From: Pseudomonas sp. SLFW
Lineage (GTDB): Bacteria; Pseudomonadota; Gammaproteobacteria; Pseudomonadales; Pseudomonadaceae
Assembly: GCF_009905615.1 (NCBI RefSeq)
Contig: NZ_JAAAKW010000003.1
Coordinates: 372,001-436,000 of the forward strand
Length of the DNA: 64,000 nt
Direction: 5' to 3'
The notes under the pieces are model-generated. The model did no database searches. It was not told where the DNA came from and saw only the letters and a list, made by a program, of their open reading frames with translations. This document shows, piece by piece, positions 16,869 through 26,228 of the stretch; position 1 is the stretch's first letter, and the number at the start of each line of letters is the position of its first letter. Made by a program: the position numbers and the translations under genes.

Positions 16869-18434
16869 ATGCGTTTGAACATGCCGGTTACACAGCAGGA
16901 ACGTACCTTTGCCGCCAGCGAGCGTCTGATTTCCACCACCGACCTCAGCAGTCACATCACCTACTGTAACGATGCTTTCGTCGCCCTCAGCGGTTTTACC
17001 CGCGAAGAACTGATCGGCCAGCCCCACAACCTCGTTCGTCACCCCGACATGCCGCCGTCGGTGTTCGCCCACATGTGGGAGACCCTCAAACAGGGCAAGC
17101 CGTGGATGGGCGTGGTCAAGAACCGCGCGAAGAATGGTGATTTTTACTGGGTCAGCGCTTACGTCACACCGATCTACGAGCACGGTAAGATCGCGGGGTT
17201 CGAGTCCGTTCGGGCGCTCCCGACCCGAGAGCAGGTGCGGCGGGCCGAGGCGCTGTACGCGCGCCTGCGAGCGGGCAAGTCTGCCGTTTCCGGTGTTGAA
17301 ACCGCCCGCTATCACCTGACCCGCCAACTGCCGCTGATCATCGCCGCTGTGATTCTCGGCGTTTGCAATTATTTATTGGCCGATCATGCGGAGCTGGCGG
17401 CCATGCTGCTGACGCTGGTCGGCCTCAGCGTGTTTCTGGAATGGCGGCAAAACCAGACGCTCAAGGCGCTGCTGGACGAACACCCCAAAGCCTTCACCGA
17501 CCCACTGATCGCCCTGACCTACAGCGATAATCGCGGCCCGCAGGCGCGTCTGGATTTGGCGCTGCTCAGCGAGGAAGCGCGCCTGCAAACGGCGCTGACC
17601 CGGTTGGTGGATGCCGGGGAAAACGTCAAGCAACGCGCCGGCCAATCCGCCAGCCTGTCGCTGTTGCAGGCCGAAGCCCTCGACCAGCAACGTAGCGAAA
17701 CCGATCAATCGGCGACCGCGATCACGCAAATGGCGGCGACGATTCAGGAAGTCACGCACAACGTACAGAACACCGCCAACGCTGCGCTGGAGGCGGACAA
17801 CCTCGCGCAACAGGGACGCAGCCTGGCCGACGACAGCCTGTTGGCGATTCGCCACATGGCCAACTCGGTGTCTGAAATCGGCGAAGCGGTGGGCGAGCTG
17901 GCCAATGCGACGCAATCCATCGGCAGTGTCGTGGACGTCATCAATTCCATTGCCCAGCAGACCAACCTGCTGGCCCTCAACGCGGCTATTGAAGCGGCAC
18001 GCGCCGGGGAACAGGGCCGAGGGTTTGCGGTGGTGGCCGATGAGGTGCGCTCACTGGCTTCGCGCACGCAGACCTCCACCGAGCAGATTCAGGGGATCAT
18101 CGGCGAATTGCGCGAAGGCGCGAACCGTGCCGTGGCCACCGCGACGAGGGGCCAGGCCATGTCGCAGGAAAGCGTGACCAGCGTCGAAGCCGTGCAGCAC
18201 GCGTTGAGTGGCATCAGCCAGGCGGTGTCACGGATCACCGGGATGAGCCAGCAGATGGCCTCCGCGTCCGAGGAGCAAACCCACGTGGCCGAAAGCATCA
18301 ATCAGCAGATCAACCGCATCGCTCAACTGTGCGACCAGAGCGCGGGGCAAGCGCAACAGGGGTCGAGCATCAGCCGAGAGCTGGAGCAGATGGCCCAGTA
18401 CCTGCACAGCCTGGCCGAGCGGTTCAATCGCTAG
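16869..18434 (+). CDS. aer: Aerotaxis receptor Aer (PAS-FAD chemoreceptor)
   Basis: The 521-residue receptor has a cytoplasmic PAS domain (about 10-120), two membrane segments (about 160-195) and a C-terminal chemoreceptor signalling domain with the hairpin tip [22 protein letters not shown]. With the ATG at 16869 as residue 1, the FAD-binding residues known in E. coli Aer fall at identical numbers: Asn34, Arg57, His58, Asp60 and Trp79. This both identifies the gene and fixes the start, although in-frame ATGs lie upstream. It senses redox/oxygen through FAD and drives energy taxis through CheA/CheW. Its last 11 bases overlap the convergent TetR gene. Confidence 0.95.
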   Translation: MRLNMPVTQQERTFAASERLISTTDLSSHITYCNDAFVALSGFTREELIGQPHNLVRHPDMPPSVFAHMWETLKQGKPWMGVVKNRAKNGDFYWVSAYVTPIYEHGKIAGFESVRALPTREQVRRAEALYARLRAGKSAVSGVETARYHLTRQLPLIIAAVILGVCNYLLADHAELAAMLLTLVGLSVFLEWRQNQTLKALLDEHPKAFTDPLIALTYSDNRGPQARLDLALLSEEARLQTALTRLVDAGENVKQRAGQSASLSLLQAEALDQQRSETDQSATAITQMAATIQEVTHNVQNTANAALEADNLAQQGRSLADDSLLAIRHMANSVSEIGEAVGELANATQSIGSVVDVINSIAQQTNLLALNAAIEAARAGEQGRGFAVVADEVRSLASRTQTSTEQIQGIIGELREGANRAVATATRGQAMSQESVTSVEAVQHALSGISQAVSRITGMSQQMASASEEQTHVAESINQQINRIAQLCDQSAGQAQQGSSISRELEQMAQYLHSLAERFNR

Positions 18435-19029
18435 CAGCGGCCGGGGCTTCAACCTGCAACTGCCGACGAACCGCTGCCAGCACTTCTTCTGACAGCGCAC
18501 GACCTTCGGCCATCCGGGCGACGGTCAGTGCCCCCATCATTGCGCAGAGACTCAGCATGGCCTGATCACGGTTTGACGGGCCGGCATCCCCTGCGGGCCG
18601 GGCGGCCGCCAACTGATCGGTCAGCAGCGCCAGAGTCTGCTCAAACCCTTGCACCGCGACCGTCTTCACGGGGTCTTCAGCCCTCGCGAGTTCACTGCCC
18701 AACGCCGCAAACGGGCAGCCACTGCTTTCATCCCGGTGCTGCACGCTCAGGTAAGTGGCGACCGATGCATTGAACGCATCGGCTTCTTCGCCTGATGCCC
18801 CGACTTGCGCCAACTTCGCCAACTGATCGTCCACGGACGCTTTCGTCGCCTCCGCGACCAGGTGTGCCTTCGACTTGAAGTGTTTGTAAAACCCGCCCTG
18901 CGTCAAACCCGCGGCCGCCATCAATGCGGTGAGGCCGCTGCCGTCGATGCCGTGGCGACGAAACTCGACGCGGCTGACCTCAATGATTTTCTGCCTCGTT
19001 GCAGCGGTTTCCAGTTTGCTCTTGCGCAT
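18424..19029 (-). CDS. TetR-family transcriptional repressor
   Basis: The 201-residue protein has an N-terminal TetR helix-turn-helix (about 10-55; [40 protein letters not shown]) and a helical ligand-binding half with a YcdC/TetR_C-like stretch ([18 protein letters not shown]) common in regulators of quinone or electrophile responses. It is divergent from the NmrA-family gene, with a 9-bp palindrome embedded in that gene's promoter, so repression of its neighbour is likely. The gene's 3' end overlaps aer by 11 bases. Confidence 0.92.
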   Translation of the reverse strand: MRKSKLETAATRQKIIEVSRVEFRRHGIDGSGLTALMAAAGLTQGGFYKHFKSKAHLVAEATKASVDDQLAKLAQVGASGEEADAFNASVATYLSVQHRDESSGCPFAALGSELARAEDPVKTVAVQGFEQTLALLTDQLAAARPAGDAGPSNRDQAMLSLCAMMGALTVARMAEGRALSEEVLAAVRRQLQVEAPAAASD

Positions 19030-19065
19030 GGAGCGCCTCTTTCTATCCGAATATCCGACGTGCTG

Positions 19066-19096
19066 TTGACATTAGATTCTGATCACCATCTAATGT
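19066..19096 (+). promoter_or_regulatory. Sigma-70 promoter with an embedded TetR operator
   Basis: TTGACA (19066) and TCTAAT (19089) are separated by 17 bases. A perfect inverted repeat ACATTAGAT-N10-ATCTAATGT (19069-19096) overlaps both elements. It faces the NmrA-family gene, 63 bases upstream of its ATG. Confidence 0.75.
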
Positions 19097-19159
19097 GGAT
19101 TACAAGCTTCATATAACTCTCCCACCCGCGCAAGCGGTTTCCTGCACTGAGGATCGATC

Positions 19160-20041
19160 ATGTCTCAACCCACCCTGCTCGTCACCGGCGCCACTGGCTT
19201 CACCGGTCGTAAAACCGTCGAAATCCTGCGCGAAAAAAACATCCCTGTCCGAGCCCTGGTGCGCGCCGATGACCACCGCGCAGCGGAACTGCGCGAGCTG
19301 GGCGCAGACGTTGCCATTGGCGATTTCCAGGACCTTGATTCGCTGCGCGCCGCCCTTGAAGGCATCGAGTCGGCCTACTTCGTCTACCCGATCCACCCCG
19401 GCATCATCGACGCGAGCGCCCGTTTCGCGCTGGCGGCGAAAGAGGCTGGTGTGACCTCGTTGGTGAACATGTCGCAGATTTCCGCCCGCCGCGTGGCTAA
19501 AAGCAACGCAGCCTTGAGCCATTACACCGCCGAACGCGTGTTCGACTGGTCGGGTCTGGCGACCACGCACCTTCGCCCGACGTACTTCGCCCAATGGCTG
19601 CTCTACCCGCACTGGCGGAAACACATCGTCGAACGCGGTGAGATCCGCCTGCCGTTCGGCGACGGTCGCCACGCCCCGATCGCCGCCGAAGACCAGGCCC
19701 GCCTGATCGCCGCGATCCTGCAAAACCCGCAACCCCATGCGGGCAAGACCTACGACCTCAACGGCCCGATCGAACTGAGCCAGCAAGGTGTCGCCGATGC
19801 CGTCGGTGAAGTGCTGGGCCGCATCGTGACCTACGTGCCGATCAGCCTTGAGCAATACGATAAGGAAATGACCGAATCGGGGCTGGGCCCGTTCCTCCGC
19901 CAGCACTTGATCGAGGTCGCGCAGGATTACCAGCATGGCGTGTTCGAGGGTGAAGACTCGATCATCGCCGACGTCACCGGCGTCGCGCCGATGACTGTCC
20001 AGGCGTTTGTGACCTTGCACAAGGCCGCCTATCAGCGTTGA
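19160..20041 (+). CDS. NmrA/atypical SDR family NAD(P)-binding protein
   Basis: The 293-residue protein begins with the Rossmann motif TGATGFTGRKTVEIL (about 10-24) and belongs to the NmrA-like/quinone-oxidoreductase-2 group of atypical short-chain dehydrogenases. There is no clear YxxxK catalytic pair; the region holds VNMSQISARRV and HYTAERV. Members bind NAD(P) and act as redox sensors or quinone reductases. The adjacent divergent TetR repressor and operator suggest induction by an electrophile or quinone, by inference. It ends 17 bases before a bidirectional terminator. Confidence 0.85.
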   Translation: MSQPTLLVTGATGFTGRKTVEILREKNIPVRALVRADDHRAAELRELGADVAIGDFQDLDSLRAALEGIESAYFVYPIHPGIIDASARFALAAKEAGVTSLVNMSQISARRVAKSNAALSHYTAERVFDWSGLATTHLRPTYFAQWLLYPHWRKHIVERGEIRLPFGDGRHAPIAAEDQARLIAAILQNPQPHAGKTYDLNGPIELSQQGVADAVGEVLGRIVTYVPISLEQYDKEMTESGLGPFLRQHLIEVAQDYQHGVFEGEDSIIADVTGVAPMTVQAFVTLHKAAYQR

Positions 20042-20058
20042 TTGATCCCGATCCACGC

Positions 20059-20093
20059 AAGCCCCGCTGAGTCGTGCATTCAGCGGGGCTTTT
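20059..20093. terminator. Terminator between convergent genes
   Basis: A 12-bp stem (AAGCCCCGCTGA/TCAGCGGGGCTT) is followed by T residues on the + strand and preceded by A residues that would serve the opposite strand. Confidence 0.8.
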
Positions 20094-20106
20094 CAGTGAC
20101 ACACCC

Positions 20107-21549
20107 TTAGCGAAGCGGCGTCTCCGGCTTGCCGTTGACCGCCAGCTCAGAGACGTTCCACCCTCCCCCCAATGCCTTGACCAGCCCGACACTCGCCGCC
20201 AGTTGTTGGGTCTGCAAATCCAGCACGCTGCGTTGCGTCTGCAACGACGCGGTTTGTGCGACGACCACGTCCAGATAACCAATCGCCCCCTGCTTGTAAC
20301 GGGCCAGCGAGAGGTTTTCGCTGTACTGCGCCGCTTCCGCCGCTGCGCGCTGATCCTCCAGCGCCGAACCCAGGCCATCAATGATCGACAGGTTGTCTTC
20401 GACCTGCTCGAACGCCGCCAACACCTGCGCCCGGTATTTGCCGCCCGCCTCGTCCGTCGCGGCTTTCGCCGCGTCCACCTGGGCCTGACGCAAGCCGCCG
20501 TCGAACAGCGTGGTCACCAGCGACGGCCCCACGGCCCAGAACAGATTGGATGCGCTGAGCAGATTGGCGAACTCGCTGCTTTGATACCCGCCTTGGGCGC
20601 TCAGGGTCAGCGTGGGGAACCAGGCGGCGCGGGCGATACCGATCCGTGCGTTGGCGGCGGCAATGCGTCGCTCGGCGGCGGCAATATCAGGTCGACGCTG
20701 GAGCAAGGTCGAGGGCACGCCCTTCGGCACCGCGGGCAACGGCAAGGCTGCGGTGCTCGGCGCGATGCTGAACTGTGACGCCGAGGCGCCGGTCAACGCC
20801 GCAATGGCATGTTCAAGCAGCGTCCGTTGCACGTTGTTTTGCTTGAGCTGCGATTTGGTCGACGACAGCTGCGAAGAAGCCCGCGCGACATCCAGCCCGG
20901 AGACGATGCCGCCGTCGTGCAGGCCTTGGGTCAGGTCCACCGCGCGGCTGAACGCCTGGGTCGTCTGTTCCAGTAGGTGGGTCTGCTGATCCAGGCCGCG
21001 CAGGCGCACGTAGCTGTCGGCCAGTTGCGCTTGCAGGCTCAGCCGCGCAGACGCCAGGTCGGCGAGCGAGGCCTGCGCTTCGTCAGTACCCGCCGCCACC
21101 GAATTGCGCACGCGGCCCCAGAGGTCCACTTCGTAGTCGATCTGCAAACCCAGGGTGCCCGAGTTGTAGACGTCGTCCGTGGTGCTGGCACGCAACGGTC
21201 GGGTATCGGACTGGCGGATTCGTTGCGCGTTGCCAATCTGCTTCACCGTGGGCAATAACGCTGAGTTCACTTGGGCCACGAACGCCTGAGCCTGCGCGTA
21301 ATGCGCCAGCGCCGCGCTCAAAGTCGGGTTGTTGGCCAGCAGTTGCTGTTGCAACGCATCCAATTGCGGGTCGTTGTAGACCTGCCACCAACCGTCGCGA
21401 CTGATCTGGTCGCTGGGCGTGGCGACGCTCCACGGCCCCTGGGTTTTGTACTGTTGCGCCGTGGGCACCGACGGCACGGTGTAGTCCGGCGCGAGGGAGC
21501 ATCCGCCCAGCCCCAGCATCGCCATCAGCAGCATGCTCTGCTTAACCAT
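20107..21549 (-). CDS. RND efflux outer-membrane lipoprotein (NodT/OprM family)
   Basis: The 480-residue protein has a lipoprotein signal with lipobox LGGC (Cys17) and two TolC-type repeats (about 60-250 and 265-460). The typical phrases EVDLWGRVRNSV and RPDIAAAERRIAAANARIG are present. It forms the outer-membrane channel of a tripartite pump. It is the last gene of a three-gene operon: its ATG overlaps the end of the membrane-fusion gene by 8 bases. The pumped substrate is unknown. Confidence 0.93.
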   Translation of the reverse strand: MVKQSMLLMAMLGLGGCSLAPDYTVPSVPTAQQYKTQGPWSVATPSDQISRDGWWQVYNDPQLDALQQQLLANNPTLSAALAHYAQAQAFVAQVNSALLPTVKQIGNAQRIRQSDTRPLRASTTDDVYNSGTLGLQIDYEVDLWGRVRNSVAAGTDEAQASLADLASARLSLQAQLADSYVRLRGLDQQTHLLEQTTQAFSRAVDLTQGLHDGGIVSGLDVARASSQLSSTKSQLKQNNVQRTLLEHAIAALTGASASQFSIAPSTAALPLPAVPKGVPSTLLQRRPDIAAAERRIAAANARIGIARAAWFPTLTLSAQGGYQSSEFANLLSASNLFWAVGPSLVTTLFDGGLRQAQVDAAKAATDEAGGKYRAQVLAAFEQVEDNLSIIDGLGSALEDQRAAAEAAQYSENLSLARYKQGAIGYLDVVVAQTASLQTQRSVLDLQTQQLAASVGLVKALGGGWNVSELAVNGKPETPLR

Positions 21550-22729
21550 GGGGTTTGGCCTCGGCGGGTTTGGCGATCTGCACCGGGTCGTTGTCGTTCA
21601 AGCCATCGGGCGGCGTGTCGATGACGCGGTCCGTGGCGGCGAGGCCCGAACCGATTTCCACCGAATCACCGAAATCCCGAGCGATGGTCACGGTCTTGAA
21701 CAGCACGTGGTCGTTTTGATCGAGGGTCGCGACGCGCATGCCTTGGGCGTCGAATTGCAAGGCACTGGCCGGGAGTCGCACGACATTGGGTTGAATCGGC
21801 AGGTCGAAGCGTACGCTGGTGTAGGCGCCCGGCAGCAGACGACCGCTGGGGTTATCAACTTGCAGCTGCACCAGCGTGCTGCCCGATGCTGCGTTGACCG
21901 AATCCGCTGACGCAATGACCGTCGCCTTGAATTGTTCCTGCGGGTATTCGGGCACGCTCAGTCGCGCCGTTGCACCGGCCTTCACTTGCGGCGCGTAACT
22001 CTGCGGCACTTGAACGTAGACCCGCAAACGGCTGACGTCGGACACGGCGAACAGCTCTTGGCCGCTGGCCGTGCTGCCCGCGTTGATCAGCGCGCCGACA
22101 TCCGTGGAGCGCGCCGTGACCACACCGTCGAACGGCGCGGTCAGCCGTTGAAAGCCTTTGGTGGCGGTCAGCCGTTCGACATTGGCCTGAGCCGCCTGAA
22201 CCTGCGCCTGCTTCGCAGCCAGGTCACCGTTGCGCTCATCGACTTCCTGCCTGGACACCGAGTCCGACGCCAGCATGGCCTGCCAGCGTTTGGCACTGGT
22301 CTGGGAGAGCGAGGCGTTGGCTTTGGCGGTGGCCAGATCGGCGCGTGCCTGGAGCAACTGCTGATCCAGTTCGGGGGTGTCGATCTCGGCGAGCAGTTGG
22401 CCTGCCTTGACCTTGGCGCCGATGTCGGCTTTCCAGGATTTCAGGTAACCGCCGACACGGGCAAAGATCGCCGCCCGCGACCAGGCTTCCAGGCGGCCCG
22501 GCAAAATCAGCGCCGAACCTTGGGTGGGTGCGGCCGGGCTGATGACGATCACGCTGGGCAGCGCCTGGGCATCGGTCCAGGTTTTCAGGTCTTTCGATTC
22601 ACTGGCGCGGGCCGTGAGACCGACGAACACCACGGCGGCGACCACGACCAGCGCAATCAGCAGACCCAGATTCGCCCGCCAGCCGCTGACGCGTGGCTGA
22701 CGTTGGGTTACAGGAGTGTCGTTGAGCAT
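21542..22729 (-). CDS. RND efflux periplasmic adaptor (membrane fusion protein)
   Basis: The 395-residue protein has one N-terminal membrane anchor (about 20-42, LGLLIALVVVAAVVFVGL), a split lipoyl domain (GRLEAWSRAAIFARVGGYL and the later FDGVVTARSTDVGALI), a coiled-coil hairpin between (about 110-175), and a beta-barrel region. It links the RND pump to the outer-membrane channel. It starts one base after the RND gene stop and overlaps the channel gene, so the three are co-translated. Confidence 0.93.
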   Translation of the reverse strand: MLNDTPVTQRQPRVSGWRANLGLLIALVVVAAVVFVGLTARASESKDLKTWTDAQALPSVIVISPAAPTQGSALILPGRLEAWSRAAIFARVGGYLKSWKADIGAKVKAGQLLAEIDTPELDQQLLQARADLATAKANASLSQTSAKRWQAMLASDSVSRQEVDERNGDLAAKQAQVQAAQANVERLTATKGFQRLTAPFDGVVTARSTDVGALINAGSTASGQELFAVSDVSRLRVYVQVPQSYAPQVKAGATARLSVPEYPQEQFKATVIASADSVNAASGSTLVQLQVDNPSGRLLPGAYTSVRFDLPIQPNVVRLPASALQFDAQGMRVATLDQNDHVLFKTVTIARDFGDSVEIGSGLAATDRVIDTPPDGLNDNDPVQIAKPAEAKPHG

Positions 22730-22730
22730 G

Positions 22731-25700
22731 TCAAAACCCTTGAGAAGCAGTGGCCTGGACGCGGGCGCGACTGTCGCGTGCGTGAACGAGGCTGAAAATG
22801 ATGGGAACCAGGAACAACGTGGCCACAGTGGCGAAGCACAGACCGCCGATCACCGCACGGCCCAGTGGCGCGTTTTGCTCACCGCCCTCGCCCAGGCTCA
22901 AGGCCATGGGCGCCATGCCGATGATCATCGAAATGGCGGTCATCAGAACCGGACGGAAGCGGGTAAACCCGGCTTCCAGCGCGGCCTGCAACGGGTTGCC
23001 GTGCTCCGCCAGCCGTTCCCGGCAGAAGCTGACGACCAGGATGGCGTTGGCCGTCGCCACCCCCATGCACATGATCGCCCCGGTCAACGCTGGCACCGAC
23101 AACGGCGTGTGCGTGACAAAGAGCATCCAGACGATGCCCGCCAGCGCCGCAGGCAATGCGGTGATGATCACGAACGGGTCGCTCCAGGACTGGAAGTTGA
23201 CCACGATCAGCAGGTAGATCAGCACGACGGCCCCCAGCAGCCCGAACAACATGCCGCTGAAGGCGCTGTTCATCGTTGTAGACTGACCTTGCAGCGCCAC
23301 TTTCGAGCCTTTCGGCACGTCGTTGGCGTGAGCGGCCAGAATCTTCTGGATGTCTGCTGCCACACCGCCGAGGTCACGGCCCTGCACCGAGGTGAGGATT
23401 TCCACCACGGGCTGGATGTCGGATTGGGTCACCACGGAGTTGCTGTGGGTCCGCGCCACCGACGCCAGGCCGCCGAGAATCTGTCCGCTGCCGGTCGAGG
23501 ACGTGGAGGTCAGCGGCAGGTTGTACAGCTGCGCCAACTTGTCGAGGCTGTACTGCGGAGTTTGCAGCACGATGGGGTACGACACGCCGTTCGCCGTGTT
23601 GAGCCAGAACGTCGGTGCGACCTGGCTCGATCCCGCGAAGTTGACCACCAGGCTGTTGGTGATGTCTCGCTCGCTGATCCCGAGCAGTTGCGCCCGGGTG
23701 CGGTCCACGTCGATCTTGAACGTCGGCAATTGCTGGGACTGCTGAATCCGCGCATCCGCGACGCCCGGCACCCGACGGATTTCACGCAGCAGCGTGTTGG
23801 CGTAGGCGTAGTTGCCGCCCAGGTTGTTACCGGTGATCTGCACGTCCACCGGGGCCGACGAACCGAAGTTGAGAATCTGCCCGACGATGTCGGCCGGCGG
23901 GAACGAGAACACCGCGTTGGGGAATTCGCGAGGCAATTGCTCACGCAGCTGGCGCACGTACTCGGCGGTCGGCTGATGGTCTTCGTTCAGGCTGATCTGA
24001 ATGTCGCTGTCCTGGGAGCCGACCGTACCGGTGGTGTTGTAAGCGGTGTTGATGCCGCTGACCGCCAGCCCGATGTTGTCCACCACCGCCTTGAGTTCCG
24101 AGCCCGGAATCACTCGGCGCACGGCATTCTCCACGTCGAAGATCAACTGCGCCGTGCTTTCGACACGCATGCCCACCGGGGCACGGACGTGCATCAGAAT
24201 CTGCCCGGAATCCACCGCCGGGAAAAAGTTGCGGCCCAACGTCGGCACCAGCGCGAAGGACGCGACGACGAAGGCGAGGATGCCGACCATCACCCCTTTA
24301 CGGTGCTCCAGCGCAGCGGCGAGCAACCCGTGATACCCGTCGCGAATCCGTTCGAAACGCGCCTCGAAACCCCGCTGGAATCGCACCAGCGGGTTGCGGC
24401 TGGCAGGTTCGTGCGTGCCCTCTTCCGTCAGGTTGTGGGGTTTCAGCAGGTAGTTCGCCATGGTCGGGACCAGCGTCCGCGACAGGATGAACGAGGCGAT
24501 CATCGCGAAAATCACCGCTTCGGCCATCGGCACGAACAGGAACCGGGCCACGCCGTCGAGGAAGAACATCGGCACGAACACGATGCAGATACACAACAGG
24601 GACACGAAGGCTGGCGTCACGATCTGCGCGGCGCCGTCCAGGATCGCGGTCTCCACCGGCTTGCCCTGTTCCAGGTGCCAGTTGATGTTTTCGATGGTCA
24701 CCGTGGCATCGTCGACCAGTATGCCGACGGCCAGCGCCAGCCCTCCGAGGGTCATGATGTTCAGGGTTTCGCCCAACGCCGACAGCGCGGCAATCGACGA
24801 CAGAATCGCCAGGGGAATGGACACCGCAATGATCACGGTCGAACGCCAACTGCCCAGGAACAGCAAGATCATCAAACTGGTCAGCGCGGCGGCGATCAAC
24901 CCTTCACGGGCTACGCCACTGATGGCCGCTCGCACGAACAGCGACTGGTCGCCGATCAGGTCGATGTTCAGGTTTTCAGGCAACTGCGCCTTGGAATCCG
25001 CGAGCTTGTCCTTGATCCCTTCGATCACCCCGAGGGTCGAGGCCGAGCCGGTCTTGAGCACCGGAATCAGCACGGAACGGTTACCGTTGACGTGCACGAT
25101 GTTGGTCTGCGGCGGACTGCCGTCCTTGACCGTCCCGACATCACGAATCAACACGGTGGTGCCGTTGGCGGTCTTGATCGGCAGGTCTTCCAGGTCCTTG
25201 AACGCCACCGGCGAGTTATTCAGTTGCAGCATGTACTCGTAGCCCCCGATCTTCTGGGTGCCCACGGGGGTGATCTGGTTTTGCGTGGCCAGCGCGTTGG
25301 CGACATCTTGGGCAGACAGCCCTCGCGCTTGCATCTGCGCAGGGTCCAGGTCGATCTGCACCTGACGGGTCTTGCCGCCGAAGGGGTATGGCAGCGACGC
25401 GCCCGCCACGGTGGTGAGCATCAGCCGCACGGTGTTGAGGCCGATGTCACCCAGCTTCTGCTCGCTGAGGTTCTGACCGGACAACGCCAGTTGCACGATC
25501 GGCACCGTCGAGGCGCTGTAGTTGAGGATCAGCGGCGGCACCGTGCCGGGCGGCAGGTTGCGCAGGATGGCCTGGGACACCGACGTCAACTGGGCGTTGG
25601 CGTTGCTGATATTCACGCCCGGCTGAAAAAACACTTTGACGATCCCGAAGCCGTTGAGCGACTGGGCTTCGATGTGGCGAATGTCGTTGACCGTGGTCGT

Positions 25701-25916
25701 CAGCACCCGCTCGAACGGTGATGTCACGCGCCCGGCCATCTGGTCCGGCGAGAGCCCGGTGTACTGCCAGATGACCGCGATGACCGGAATGCGAATCTCC
25801 GGAAAAATGTCAGTGGGGGTGCGCAGAGCCGCCAGCGGCCCGACGATCATGATCAAAACGGCGAGAACGACAAAGGTATACGGTCGTCTCAAAGCAACGC
25901 GTACGAGGCCAAGCAT
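22731..25916 (-). CDS. RND-family multidrug efflux inner-membrane transporter
   Basis: The 1061-residue AcrB/Hydrophobe-amphiphile efflux type transporter has an N-terminal TM1 (VALRRPYTFVVLAVLIMIVG), two large periplasmic loops, and the proton-relay aspartate pair in TM4 (LAVGILVDDATVTIEN). The internal repeat is evident (ALTSLMILLFLGSWRS; LLGAVVLIYLLIVVNFQSW). Start ATG at 25916; the in-frame extension to 25946 is less likely. It is the first gene of the RND operon. No dedicated regulator is adjacent, since upstream is a 312-base gap and then an unrelated MFS gene. Confidence 0.95.
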   Translation of the reverse strand: MLGLVRVALRRPYTFVVLAVLIMIVGPLAALRTPTDIFPEIRIPVIAVIWQYTGLSPDQMAGRVTSPFERVLTTTVNDIRHIEAQSLNGFGIVKVFFQPGVNISNANAQLTSVSQAILRNLPPGTVPPLILNYSASTVPIVQLALSGQNLSEQKLGDIGLNTVRLMLTTVAGASLPYPFGGKTRQVQIDLDPAQMQARGLSAQDVANALATQNQITPVGTQKIGGYEYMLQLNNSPVAFKDLEDLPIKTANGTTVLIRDVGTVKDGSPPQTNIVHVNGNRSVLIPVLKTGSASTLGVIEGIKDKLADSKAQLPENLNIDLIGDQSLFVRAAISGVAREGLIAAALTSLMILLFLGSWRSTVIIAVSIPLAILSSIAALSALGETLNIMTLGGLALAVGILVDDATVTIENINWHLEQGKPVETAILDGAAQIVTPAFVSLLCICIVFVPMFFLDGVARFLFVPMAEAVIFAMIASFILSRTLVPTMANYLLKPHNLTEEGTHEPASRNPLVRFQRGFEARFERIRDGYHGLLAAALEHRKGVMVGILAFVVASFALVPTLGRNFFPAVDSGQILMHVRAPVGMRVESTAQLIFDVENAVRRVIPGSELKAVVDNIGLAVSGINTAYNTTGTVGSQDSDIQISLNEDHQPTAEYVRQLREQLPREFPNAVFSFPPADIVGQILNFGSSAPVDVQITGNNLGGNYAYANTLLREIRRVPGVADARIQQSQQLPTFKIDVDRTRAQLLGISERDITNSLVVNFAGSSQVAPTFWLNTANGVSYPIVLQTPQYSLDKLAQLYNLPLTSTSSTGSGQILGGLASVARTHSNSVVTQSDIQPVVEILTSVQGRDLGGVAADIQKILAAHANDVPKGSKVALQGQSTTMNSAFSGMLFGLLGAVVLIYLLIVVNFQSWSDPFVIITALPAALAGIVWMLFVTHTPLSVPALTGAIMCMGVATANAILVVSFCRERLAEHGNPLQAALEAGFTRFRPVLMTAISMIIGMAPMALSLGEGGEQNAPLGRAVIGGLCFATVATLFLVPIIFSLVHARDSRARVQATASQGF

Positions 25917-26228
25917 GGAAGTATCCAGACAAGCGTGAAACAACAATGTCGAAGCGGATCAGGCACAAATGGCCCGACGGCGCTCCGACGTCCAGGTCGA
26001 TCCGATCGACGAAGCCCGTCCAGAAAAGGCGGCATGGCGCACGATATTCACAAATACGGGTATATGCCACTTAATTTTTCATGACATGGAACGCAGGCAC
26101 GAAAAGCGGATGGCGGCGGACGCAGATCGGGAGGCCGCAGACCGGTACAGGCCTGAGGAAAACGCGACACATTGAGGGAGAACGGCCTGCGTCGCACCGC
26201 TCAGAGGGTGCGACGCAGTCGGGACGAA
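25917..26228. other. Intergenic region upstream of the RND operon
   Basis: No gene is supported in these 312 bases. An A/T-rich island at about 26040-26090 is the likely promoter area of the RND operon, but no clear -35/-10 pair stands out. Near the other end a perfect 12-bp inverted repeat (CTGCGTCGCACC/GGTGCGACGCAG, 26187-26218) lies 10 bases after the MFS stop and probably ends that transcript. Confidence 0.5.
26187..26218 (-). terminator. Hairpin after the thiolase/ligase/MFS operon
   Basis: A perfect 12-bp stem with an 8-base loop lies just past the MFS gene stop. It has no U-run, so it may protect the 3' end rather than terminate alone. Confidence 0.5.

Noticed and set aside
22803..22832. 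GGAACC followed by CCAC near 22820 as a second hrp box
   Set aside because: Spacing is 13 bases rather than 15-16, and it lies inside the RND transporter gene.
22716..25721. A 1001-codon open frame on the + strand
   Set aside because: It is the antisense of the RND transporter gene; its translation is Arg/His/Gln-rich and lacks any protein family feature.
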